Positions 1 through 9,887 of a stretch of DNA of 64,000 nt are shown piece by piece; position 1 is the first letter of the stretch; every line of letters begins with the position of its first letter. The position numbers were made by a program, and so were the translations under genes. The stretch is from Bombus terrestris (Eukaryota; Arthropoda; Insecta; Hymenoptera; Apidae), in the NCBI RefSeq assembly GCF_910591885.1, contig NC_063276.1, forward strand, positions 9,796,001 to 9,860,000, written 5' to 3'. The notes beneath the pieces are model-generated. The model had not been told where the DNA came from, made no database searches, and saw only the letters and a list, made by a program, of their open reading frames with translations.

Positions 1-943
1 CGATGGTGAAGTGTTATCACTTGTACAACTTCTCAGTACCATGAAGAGGTCGTTTTTATTTTGAAACAGAACCTGCCAACGTTTGTATACAAGAACGGAG
101 ATAATACACGTATTTGTTCCGAACCAATAGCATTATGTCGACAAGTCGGTTGCTCCAAACGAACCGACGTTAAATCAGTTGCTAAACATTACCGAGCTTT
201 TATTTTTCCGAAGAGTATTATATCGATCGAAATAAAATTCCTTCGAAGGACAAAAATCTAAATAAAACGCAAATATGAATCATGTTGAATACATGATATC
301 GTACGAATCGCGTTTAACAGCTTCCATCCAGTTGATTCTTGTTTAATTACTTCTCAAGAGCATCGCGTTTCAAGTATACATCCCGTGATTAACTTAAGAC
401 TAAAACCAGCAGAGTGATTAGAATGATGCAATTCGTAATTTTTCATAGAAATATTATAGATTAACCACAGTATGTTTTTAGAAATTTGAATGATTTTTAT
501 AAAATATATGAATGGAGACCCGATTCCTCGTTTGTAATATTTTCTCATAAATCATTCACTTTAATTTCTTTGACACAAGTGTATATCGTACTCGCCGGAG
601 ATTCTAAGGTCTAATTATGGTAAAAGGGAGCATTACGACATACATAAAATATACGTGATTAAAAACCTTCGAATGTATGTATATAACGCGCTCTAATTGC
701 AATGAACAGTGCTAATAATACCATTATTGCAGCGAATTAATTTCAAATTAACTACAAGGGTTGCTATCAATAGCAATTTGTCGAAATAATTATTCGATCG
801 ATGCAATATCTACAATTATAAACTAGATTGAGATATGAATTAACATATGTTTATCAATTTGATGCAAATTTACTTACTTAACTTATTAATTTAACTTAGC
901 TGAAACTCGACATCGGTTAATCTAAGGAAATTTCAAAACTTAC
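1..943. other. AT-rich stretch, probable first intron of a minus-strand secreted-protein gene
   Basis: This AT-rich stretch has no convincing coding exon on either strand. Minus-strand frames were checked for cysteine-rich exons to continue the signal-peptide exon at 944-1025, and none was found. The stretch is probably the beginning of that gene's first intron, and the remaining exons should lie left of the window. Confidence 0.4.
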
Positions 944-1025
944 CAATATCCTCGGTAATTGCACTATGTAGCATAACGACGATCAGCAGGGCGAACAAAT
1001 ATTTCTTGCATGCGAAAGCAAGCAT
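944..1025 (-). CDS. First coding exon (signal peptide) of a secreted protein, partial at left edge
   Basis: On the minus strand, an ATG whose first base is at 1025 opens 27 codons followed by one base and a GTAAGT-type donor (complement of 939-943). The peptide is a typical signal sequence: a short N-terminus with two lysines, a run of Leu/Ile/Val/Met, then small residues (HSAITEDI). The intron phase is 1, as in the divergent neighbour at 1469-2566, whose first exon is also a signal peptide ending in phase 1. This suggests a related, perhaps duplicated, secreted-protein gene transcribed away from it. Two in-frame ATGs lie further upstream (to about 1115). The 1025 start is preferred because it puts the hydrophobic core right at the N-terminus. 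The mature domain is not in the window, so its function is unknown. Confidence 0.55.
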
Positions 1026-1468
1026 TCTTGACGTTCGAATCTTAGTATGAAATGGTACAGGCTTAGCTGCAAACTGACAAGTATCGGTTCGCGATCGAGC
1101 GAGCATCGATAGCACACGACTGACGAACGCGAGGCCGTGTACAACTACAATTAACCATATTCTCCCACCATTCTGATTGTCTTGTCAGCTACCGGCTCGG
1201 ACACTGTTTTGTGTTTGCGTGTATTCTCTAGTTTTACCGGCTGAGTCGCTAATCATTTGTAGCGATCTTTTACCATCTTCTATTTTACGATGAAGATGGT
1301 CAAACATTCAAGGAAACGGTACATTCATTGTTGCGCGATCCATATGATTCACTCAGTTCGATATATCGTAGATAAGCGGAAAGATAACGATTATCACAGA
1401 AGGGTGTGGGTTGCTTATCTTCCTAACGAGACCATACCGTTTCTTACTCAGTTGCCATTAATATCAAG
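1026..1468. promoter_or_regulatory. Shared upstream region between two divergent secreted-protein genes
   Basis: About 440 bp separate the two divergent start codons and must contain both 5' UTRs and probably both promoters. An open frame at 1290-1472 on the plus strand has no recognisable features and overlaps the start of the real gene in another frame. No clear TATA box could be assigned. Confidence 0.35.
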
Positions 1469-2566
1469 ATGAACGTCCAACTTTTCAAGCTAATTCTATT
1501 CTTCGCGACTTTCCAATCGCTGTCATGTTTTCAACGTGAGTATCGCTAGTAAATGTCGCTCGATAAGAAACATAATTGTATGTCTACTTGTTCTTTTCAC
1601 TTTATTTCTATCGCCACGTTATTTAGTGGACACACAGGAATATGGAAACGCAAAAGTCGGCGAGAGATGCGAGAGAGATCGCAATTGCATTCAACATGCA
1701 TTTTGTTTTACACACATGACTTGTCAGTGCGATCAATATTACTCGCCTACTCCTGATAAATCGATGTGCATCGCTAGTGAGTATCGCTTCATAAAATCTC
1801 GTGTACTGACAACTCTGTATATGTTCAAAGATTTATTCGTCGATTTGGGGTAAATAATAGGTGCCGGATTAACATGCACGGATGATTCGGTATGTTCATC
1901 GATGACGAACGCTGTGTGTAGACAAGGAATATGCGCATGCAAAGATTCGTATATTTTAGATATAAATAATTCTTCAAATTGTATCGTTAGTAAGTAATAG
2001 ATACGATTAGCAAAATTTCTACGAGCATTTTCGTGATTCGCATGAATCAATCTATATGTAAATGGATCGCACGTTTCAGGGCCATTAGTGGTGGGTGATC
2101 TTTGTCAAAGGACCGATGAGTGTCAGGACACGTTTGATCGTGCCATGTGCATCAATGGACGCTGCCAGTGTATCACGTCTTATCATTTCGTCAATGCAAC
2201 GGGGAAATGTATTCAGACACGATGTAAGAATCGATATTGTGCTTCATTTGATTACATAACTTAGGTAGAAATGATTCGTAACTAAAGACAGCTTAATGAA
2301 TTAATACATGTCTTTTTCAGTTTTATACAATTTATGTACAAAAGATTACGAATGTGTAGACTTCGATAACAAAAATATCCTTGAATGCAAGGATGGTCAA
2401 TGTGTTTGCAAAAACGGACAAGAAACTTGTAGTAGAGGTTAACCAAAATTAATTGCATGCCGCAATATAATTTGGCGAATCTATCTTTTTGACGAATCTT
2501 TTTTTTTCAGGTGCTACGCTCACTTCTATTGGAATTTTTGTGGTGCTTTTACCTTTTATATATTGA
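1469..2566 (+). CDS. Secreted EB/EGF-like cysteine-module protein with hydrophobic C-terminal anchor (six exons)
   Basis: Coding exons: 1469-1535, 1627-1776, 1861-1989, 2080-2223, 2321-2437 and 2511-2566. Joined, they give 663 nt, or 220 residues plus stop. Residues 1-22 are a signal peptide (MNVQLFKLILFFATFQSLSC). Exons 2 to 5 each encode one module of about 40 residues with six cysteines in a C..C..C..CxC..C pattern, as in EB or EGF-like modules. Every intron is phase 1, so each module sits on its own exchangeable exon. The last exon encodes a short hydrophobic tail (ATLTSIGIFVVLLPFIY) with no charged cytoplasmic part. This fits a GPI-anchor signal or a terminal membrane segment. The protein probably acts at the cell surface or outside the cell; its ligand is unknown. 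The donor of exon 5 is the weak GTTAAC, and reading through it meets a stop within two codons. Confidence 0.85.
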
Positions 2567-3711
2567 CTGATTTAACAAATAGACGTCATCTTTCTAAACA
2601 AATCATATTATTATTTCTAACTATGACCCTCCAAATTAATAAATTATTTTATTATATGTTCTTCCTTTCAAATATTAGCAGTTATTTGTGAGACTGCAAA
2701 ACATGAGAGTAAATGTTAGAATAGTTCGTACGCACGTTAGGATTTATAACGCGTTCACGCGATCGATCGTGGCAAATACGATCAGCTATACATATGTGTC
2801 ACAATAATACGACGTACAATTCAAATTTGCGGTTCATGCGACATAATTTATAATTCGATATATTATCTTTCCATTTATCTTCCGACATACGAGCATATTT
2901 GTATTTGAAAATTTGGTTATTTCAACGCACTATGAGTATATTTTTTAATTCTCCTTCTACCATTTTATCAAATACTAAAATAATAGTAATATTACTAATA
3001 CATTCTATTTCGATTATGAAACTACACTGATTTCTATTTTTGAATTTTCATTTTTATCAAAACCAAACTCATATAATATATTTTCACATCAAAATACGTA
3101 GTTATGCTTACCTACTAGTTGACTAGTCAAATAACGTTAACATTAATATATCGTCTAATTCTTTGTTTTGAATTTTGGCAAATATAGTATTAGTAGATAG
3201 CTTTTAAAAATGATAATTTATATAATGTAGAATATTAGATCTATTTCATATCAATTTCAAATTGAGATATACTACGAACTTGACACTCTCATTTGCATTC
3301 ACATTTATAGTAGTGCTACTATCAATATCATTGAGGTTATGGAAAACAAAGTATAATTTACAGTTTAATGTACTATAAAAGTTCTGAGTAAAGAGCTTAA
3401 ATAGATAATATTGAATGTGCTCATTGATATATTCTTAAAAGGTAAATTTTGCTTTATAAGGAATACTACTAACCTTTACAAAACTACATGTATTATATAG
3501 AAAGTAAGGTTATATCAGTTACTTAGCATTACGTATAATTCATTTAAATGATTAATTCTGTTCGAAAACAAATATCTATCGCAAAAATCTAACTACAATT
3601 ATTTTTATAACTTTGAACGATATATGTTCAATGCAAAAATCTAATATTACAAATGCTTTAAGAGAAGGAGAAATATAATTATAGTATTAATTAAATCAAT
3701 TATTCGCTAGC
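2567..3711. other. AT-rich 3' UTR and intergenic DNA
   Basis: This stretch holds the 3' end of the EB-module transcript, then very AT-rich intergenic DNA with no coding potential, and then the undefined promoter and 5' leader of mRpL51. No repeat family was recognised. Confidence 0.6.
2638..2643 (+). promoter_or_regulatory. Poly(A) signal AATAAA
   Basis: An AATAAA hexamer lies about 70 nt after the stop codon of the EB-module gene, the normal distance for cleavage and polyadenylation of that transcript. Confidence 0.6.
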
Positions 3712-4197
3712 ATGTCGTGGTTTGCGAATACAATACGTACAACTATCAACATTTGGGTACCACAAGTAATGCCTGTTAGATTTCGCTATCATGCAGACAA
3801 GGTAGCTAGAGGTCCACTTGTAAGGCGTTACGGCTACGAAGATCCTATAGATATGAGAGGACTACTACCTCGCAATAGTGATAAGAGATTACCCATGCCA
3901 ATATATAGGCCAAAGGATGCTTGGACTGAAAGAAGAGCATTGTTTGGACAAAATGATTATATAGATATTTTGGGTTCAGACAAAATTCATCCTACTAGAA
4001 TCTTATATAATGTACCATCTTGGCTAAGAGGCGTAAGTGGAAACGAATATCAGGTACTACTGAGAAAACAGAAAATGTTGAGGCGTGGTGTATTTCCAAT
4101 AGCAAGACCAACTAAATGGAAAGAATTAAAAAAAAGACTAAAATATTTATTCAATTATTTAAACAGAAAGACTAAAACTTACAGCTCACCACAGTAA
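3712..4197 (+). CDS. mRpL51: Mitochondrial large-subunit ribosomal protein mL51
   Basis: This single-exon frame of 161 residues matches the insect mL51 family along its length. After a short, basic, mitochondrial-import-like N-terminus come the family's conserved blocks: a VARGPLVRRYGYED stretch (about residues 31-44), PMPIYRPKDAWTERRALFGQ (about 62-81), NDYIDILG with SDKIHPTRILYNVPSWLRG, then GNEYQVLLRKQKMLRRG and ARPTKWKELKKR. The product is a component of the 39S mitochondrial ribosomal subunit, translated in the cytosol and imported into the matrix. The start at 3712 gives the expected length. The gene lies tail-to-tail with the dipeptidyl peptidase gene. No intron is seen in the coding region. 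Confidence 0.96.
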   Translation: MSWFANTIRTTINIWVPQVMPVRFRYHADKVARGPLVRRYGYEDPIDMRGLLPRNSDKRLPMPIYRPKDAWTERRALFGQNDYIDILGSDKIHPTRILYNVPSWLRGVSGNEYQVLLRKQKMLRRGVFPIARPTKWKELKKRLKYLFNYLNRKTKTYSSPQ

Positions 4198-4269
4198 TGT
4201 ATATCAAAGTCAGAAAATATAATTATATACTGCAGCAAGACTAATACATCCTATTTTTATTTTCATAAC

Positions 4270-4275
4270 ATTAAA
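4270..4275 (+). promoter_or_regulatory. Candidate poly(A) signal ATTAAA for mRpL51
   Basis: An ATTAAA variant hexamer lies about 75 nt after the mRpL51 stop codon. Other A/T-rich hexamers lie nearby, so the site is only a candidate. Confidence 0.35.
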
Positions 4276-4854
4276 ATCCTCGGATATAATAATGGTACAC
4301 GTTGTAACAAAATATAAAACAACGTATTTATTTATTGACAAACAATTGTTAGTCAGATATATGATTTATTTTTAATTACGGAATAATGTAAATACTCTTC
4401 CACTTAAATTCTTTGCTATCATATACATCTAAGGTATTTTAGAAATGTGGATGAAAGAGGGAGAGATTACTCGTTTATATATACAAAATTAAGCATAAAA
4501 TAGTGACAGCCACGAAACAGACATATTTCTGACGATAACTATCGACACTTGTAAGTACAGTTAGAAGAAAATTCTAAAAAAAATTAATACAGATCTCATA
4601 ACCCTTATTTATATATGTACAGAGAAACTGCGAGTATTGTCCATTTTCTTAAAAAAGTAACAATAAGTCTTACAATTCCAAAAATCTATGATCATTCATT
4701 AAAAAGGTTGCAAATTGCATTTAATATAAGTTTCGCGATGGCTGTATGCCCGAATGTGTTATCGATATCAATATTTATATACGTTCTTTTTTTGTTTTTA
4801 TGAACGGAAAAAGAAACATTATTCTTCATATATGCATAAAACTTTTAATTGTTT

Positions 4855-4860
4855 TTTATT
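4855..4860 (-). promoter_or_regulatory. Poly(A) signal AATAAA (minus strand) of the DPP8/9-type gene
   Basis: TTTATT on the plus strand reads AATAAA on the minus strand, about 230 nt downstream of the dipeptidyl peptidase stop codon. It is a plausible 3' end for that transcript. Confidence 0.5.
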
Positions 4861-5090
4861 ATAACCTTTTTGTATTAAAATTATAATACTGTTTAAGTAG
4901 TGATTTCGGAGACTTCATACAGAACGTAAGATTTGCATTAGGCAAAACCATCGCGAACACAATGATGCGAAAAGTAATTTTTAATTTGTCTGATCTATGT
5001 ACATAAACGTAATGGCAGTTACTTAAATTGTTGAAATATTTTAACCAGCATTTATCGCTGTAGCTATATACTTGAATAAGAGTAATAAAT

Positions 5091-8000
5091 TTATAAATGA
5101 TTCTGTAAGAATGATAGCAATGTAGTTTCATAATGTTTACTAGCATCCAAACTTCTGAGGCTATGTCTTTCATTGGGGTAAACTTGCAATTGATATGGTT
5201 TTCCAGATTTTATAAGAGCATTAATCAATTGACTTGTGTGGAAAAAGTGTACATTTTCGTCTATAAGCCCATGAATGATCAATAATCTATTTTCTTCATC
5301 AGGGAACTTATCCACATACGTCAAAACAGAACCAGACGTGTATCCATGAGGATTATCTTGTGGTAAATCCATGTAACGTTCGGTGTATCCAGTATCATAA
5401 AAATTCCAAGAAGTAACTGGTGCACCGGCGATAGCTAACTGAAAATTGTACGTTTCGATTGTCGAATTTGCTTCTCTAAATATATATGTATGTACAACTA
5501 TGTGTATATGTATGCGTATGTGTATGTGTATATTCAAAATTTTCGAATCAAAGAAGATACCTTAAATATTTCTGGATATTGTATTAGGCCCATAAGACTT
5601 AAATATCCTCCATAAGACCAACCATGAATTGCTACGCGATTTAAATCAATGTAACCAGTAGTTTCCGCTAACCATTTTAGTACCTCGACTTGATCGTTTA
5701 ATTCAACGGATCCCATTCTGTGCTGCAAATGACTTTCAAATACTAAACCTCTGTGATGCGAACCACGTGAGTCGATTAACACTACACAATAGCCTTGAGC
5801 AGCCAACATATGCATTCTTAAGTGCCTCATTCCCTGAAATGTGTGAAATTATTAAAGGAATAAAATTTAATTTATCGCTTTATACTTATATCTTTAAAAT
5901 GCTTACTTTGAACGTATTCGATACCAATTGTACTTCAGGACCACCATACACGTTCAATATCGTGGGATATTTTACACCAATTTGAAAATTGTGTGGTTTA
6001 AAGATCATTGAATAAATAGTGTCGTTAGATGATATTTTATATGTATAAATTTCCGGAGAAAATAATTCGGATTCCAAGGCGGATGGTTCTAACAAATAAC
6101 CCACAGGTGTTAGAGAAATACTTTCTACTGTCCAATCTGATTGTGATATTTTAAATACCTAAAAAACATTGATTGTCACAAAGATTCACTTAATGTCTAC
6201 TCTCACAAAAGAATCGTACTTGACAAGTTGGTAATGTCTTGATGGAACTGTAAACAGTCACTAGCATTGTGCACTCCTTATTAAAATATATACTATTATG
6301 ACTATAGCCCGGCCTGGTAAGCAGTCTCACTTCCAACGGACGACGGAGAGATACAGCATAAACATGCTGTTCTAGTGGACCCTCGCGTAAACCGCAAAAG
6401 TAAACGATTGAATTAATTTCGTCTACCCACAATTTTTTACCCAGAACTTCCCAATCTCCTTGGGTCAAAGCGACTTTGGAAGTAACTCGAGGTTGCAGAA
6501 AAATACTATCCATCTTATCCAATGGTTCTTCCACTTCGTTATTTAAACCTATAGGAAGAGAAATGTAGAGAAAAATGTATTATTTCAATCTTAATAGGTA
6601 ATTAACCGTCACTAAGACCATTTGCTACTTTACCTGCTATGCTAGATGTAATGAGGTATAGGTGTCTAAAGTCAGATTCTTCGCTGCCCCAAATAAGTTT
6701 TACTTCCGTTGGGTCGTCGGATGGTAGAAAATAAAGGAGATCATTAACATTAATCCAAATTGAACTTTGCTCAGAATATATTACTTGAACACTCGCCGAT
6801 GATGGTGTAAAGTGATTTTCCGAATTGTACACATTAGGTGGTGGTTCGCAAAAATTATCTATCGATAACAGAACTAATTCCAGCCTTTGCTGCTTTCTGT
6901 CCAACAACTGCACCCAAACACTATATTCGTACAATATTTAAGAAGTTATATTCATAGAAGCGAACGATGAAATACAAATTCAGAAAGTTTCCAACTTACT
7001 ATTGTGCATCAGGAGTCCATCCTACTCTTACCATGTATTCCATCCATGGAAACATAATATGCAATGGATACTGGAGTTCTAATATTTCAATATCAACAAT
7101 TTGTAATGTTTCTGTTAATCGAAATTGCACCATCTTAAGATTACTCCTGGCATTAGGTGTACCAGCCCTGGGAAACCTGAATTCATCTATATCTTCGGAA
7201 TTTGACGTTGACGGAAAACAAAATATTTTTACATCGCTTTCATCGATTTCTTCATATACTATTCTATAGGTACCATCGTTGGATTTCGGCTGCCACCAAT
7301 AGCCGATATATCTAAATAAAAATATCATATTATAAAAAATATCTGCATAAAGCAAACATTATACCACAACCTGTATTATGCCACCAACCTAGTAAATTCC
7401 TCTTGCATTACGTAAGAAGGAGTTCCTGCAGTGAGAGGATCATTTGCTAAACTTCTGCTACCTTTTCTTGCATGAGTTAATCTTACAGAAGAACCTGTGA
7501 TACTATGGGACAGGTACAGGTCGCCTGAGCACGTATGAGCAATTAATGCATTATTCCACGGACAGATTTGTGGACATAATTTTGCACCTGATGTTGACAT
7601 ACGAATTTCAGATGGAAAAAGAGGTCCGGCCTAATGTATAAATACGTTTACTGTCTTATTATCCTAATTATACATAAAAATGGAAAGCTCTAGAGAAAAA
7701 TACCATGAATCCTGTGTCTATACATTGATAAAGGCTGCTTGCAGCTGGAAAAACTAATTTTCCACTGTCTAGATGAATCTCATAACTAGTAATACCCCAT
7801 GTAGCTAATCTTTTCCTTTCCCATAGTAACTGTTCTTCTCTCGATAGCCTTTTGGTACTTGAAACACTGCAAATAAATTTTCATATAGTCATATAATTAG
7901 ATTTAGAAAAGTAGTACCTTGTTTTGTTTTAGTAAAAGAGATTGCATTACGTTTGAAAATTTGCTTCTATAATGGGTTGCCAATGAAGCCGATAACCATT

Positions 8001-8393
8001 TGCATGATCTGAATGTGCAATGTCCACAAATAATAACGTTGTTTCCCATCCATTGCTTGGACTACTAAGAAAATATATCCTTGTTCTAAAAAGAAGATAC
8101 ACACAATTTAGAAAACATACACTACAAAAATGGATAACTTTAATAATGTAAGGGTTATGTTACTATTTTAGAAGCATTTCTTACCGCCCATCTGGTAAAG
8201 ATCGAAACGTTATAGATCCAGGCACAGAGCCTACCGATACACCGGACAATTTCCTACGTAAATCACTGACGACACTTCTCAATTCCGACCAACTTCTTTG
8301 CGTTACAGCGATGTCAGTTAAAATCCGGTCGCCCCCTTCGTTGCAAGTCTCCATATTTTCTCCGTTCTTACCTCCGTTTCTGATGTCATTCAT
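5091..8393 (-). CDS. DPP9: DPP8/DPP9-type cytosolic prolyl dipeptidyl peptidase (ten coding exons)
   Basis: Exons in transcript order: 8393-8185, 8085-7951, 7866-7704, 7630-7389, 7311-7000, 6920-6607, 6548-6220, 6158-5907, 5833-5561 and 5438-5091. All introns are GT-AG, and the joined 2577 nt give 858 residues, close to human DPP9. The N-terminal beta-propeller carries the Glu246-Glu247 pair (QEEF, then RYIGYWW across a splice) that fixes the substrate N-terminus. The alpha/beta-hydrolase domain has nucleophile Ser725 in GWSYGG, Asp803 in GLIDENVHFFH and His835 in NERHSLR. The NVYGGPEVQLV and TGYTERYMD blocks are also conserved. There is no signal peptide or membrane helix, as expected for the cytosolic DPP8/9 branch rather than DPP4. 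The family removes Xaa-Pro dipeptides from peptide N-termini. The start at 8393 is the first ATG after an in-frame stop. Two donors are unusual (GTTAAT and GTTGGT). Confidence 0.96.
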
Positions 8394-9199
8394 CAAGAAG
8401 ACAGTACTTTGAAAAGATCATATCAAAGAATTTTTCAAAAACGGTACCGCATCGTTGTAAATACCAGAAAATCTGCGACAACCGCGGATGCAGCTTATTC
8501 TTAGGTTATGTCCGTGGATAGTTCTCACTTTCACCTACTCCCCAAACACGGCCTCTCCCTCCCCCTTCTCTCGACAAGCCCCACGACATTAATTTTGCGA
8601 AATCGTCAGCACAAGTTTCGATCTGTTTTTAGTAAATACGGATGCCAAAAATTCTCAGTCACCTATAACTAGTTCTCAACTAGCGTGACAATCCTATCTA
8701 TTGGCAGTCGTTAGAAGTAGACACCCATTGACACGGAAAAACGACACGTGAAGTCATACATACTGTATTATAAACACGGGGAAAGTAATGGATATTCTCT
8801 CTTTGTTGTCTTTTTTTCAACAAGACAGTGCTCGTTTTACCTTAACAGAAAGTAATGGTAAAAATAATTAAACAAACATAGTTTGCCTTGATCTTTTCGT
8901 TAATTTTTCTTTCCTCATTAATTTGCTTCGCCTTCAGGTAACGTTCTCCTTTCTTCGCTCTTAATCGCAACTGACATGCAATGCACAACTCGCGGATTCC
9001 TCAACGTCAGTGATTCTCAATGATAACTTTCAAAAACAGTTATTTACTTGTTGAAATTTAAATATCACTTCATTTATTTGTATTATTATATAAGAATATC
9101 GAACTTCATTGTACACTTTCTGCCACTGTTTCTCACATAAGTGCTATTATTAAAAACATAGAACAATTTCAATGAAATAACATCGTTAAGAACACTACT
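8394..9199. promoter_or_regulatory. Upstream region of the DPP8/9-type gene
   Basis: This stretch should contain the peptidase promoter and 5' leader (minus strand) and possibly a promoter for the 9200 ORF (plus strand), which would make it bidirectional. A CACGTG E-box core lies near 8747. No coding exon was found. Confidence 0.35.
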
Positions 9200-9688
9200 A
9201 TGAATATTACTTCGTATAAAACGTTAAGCAGGATTAAGAGAAGAAAACATTTAACGCTATATTATTTTTCCAGTTTGCTTCTGACTCCCTTCATTTCTCG
9301 AGGCTTGAATTACGATTCTAAAGACCACGTACGTTCTGATATTAAATATTCAATGTTCACCTTCTCCGATCCTCCCGTTCTTTTTTTTTCTTTAGTTTTT
9401 ATACTTACTGGAATAGTTTTTCTTTTTATTATTATTATGTTTTCTCATCGAAAGGTCGAACCTTCGCAAATGTTTAATCATGCTTTTCAAAATGCTTGCT
9501 TAACAAACATATTGATTGATTTGTCCTATACAGCAATAACTCATGTTCCAAACACGATTACAACAGAAAATCGTTCAAAAGGTACGATAACAAATGAAAA
9601 ACAAACAATCCTTAACGACACATATTCGCATAACGTCAAAACTGTTATGATCTCCTCTTTTATTGAAACTTTCAAAGTAGGTTATTAA
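9200..9688 (+). CDS. Unrecognised single-helix membrane protein ORF, possibly a first exon
   Basis: An open frame of 162 codons from ATG at 9200. The N-terminus is basic. A strongly hydrophobic stretch of about 25 residues (VLFFSLVFILTGIVFLFII and onward, near residues 60-84) ends at a basic SHRK, as in a type I or signal-anchor membrane segment. The rest is polar and Asn/Thr-rich, with possible N-glycosylation sites. I do not recognise the family. The AAA|GTAGGT near 9678 could be a splice donor, but the acceptor at 9766 would add only one codon before a stop, so the single-exon reading is at least as good. AT-rich insect DNA can produce such ORFs by chance, but the length and the clean hydrophobic segment make a gene plausible. 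Confidence 0.35.
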   Translation: MNITSYKTLSRIKRRKHLTLYYFSSLLLTPFISRGLNYDSKDHVRSDIKYSMFTFSDPPVLFFSLVFILTGIVFLFIIIMFSHRKVEPSQMFNHAFQNACLTNILIDLSYTAITHVPNTITTENRSKGTITNEKQTILNDTYSHNVKTVMISSFIETFKVGY

Positions 9689-9766
9689 CGATAATTAAAA
9701 CAATCTATTACCAGTTTTTTATCGTATTTATTAGACGTAATGTCATTTAGTTTTGGTTAATTGCAG

Positions 9767-9887
9767 AAATGAAAGGATGATAGGTCGCTTGAGAGTTCCG
9801 CTGTGTTTCCTAATGCGCCGCCCATACAGCGAGCCTGTAGTAAAGTTTGATTTATTCACTTCCGAAAAAATCAAGAAGAATTGGTCG
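9767..9887 (+). CDS. Candidate internal or first exon, product unknown
   Basis: The segment lies between a TTAATTGCAG-type acceptor and a TCG|GTAAGA donor. One frame is open throughout. From an internal ATG at 9777 it encodes MIGRLRVPLCFLMRRP, then PYSEPVVKFDLFTSEKIKKNWS. The frame is not in phase with the 9200 ORF across the obvious donor, so the two were not joined. No partner exon was identified, and it could be chance. Confidence 0.22.

Larger units (their letters stand above)
4198..5090. other. Convergent 3' UTR region between mRpL51 and the dipeptidyl peptidase gene
   Basis: AT-rich DNA between two converging stop codons. It must contain both 3' UTRs, which may overlap or nearly meet. 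Short open frames here (for example 4615-4803) look like random AT-rich translation. Confidence 0.55.

Noticed and set aside
1290..1472. 60-codon plus-strand frame before the EB-module gene
   Set aside because: It overlaps the true start in another frame and lacks a signal peptide or cysteine pattern; it probably lies in the 5' UTR.
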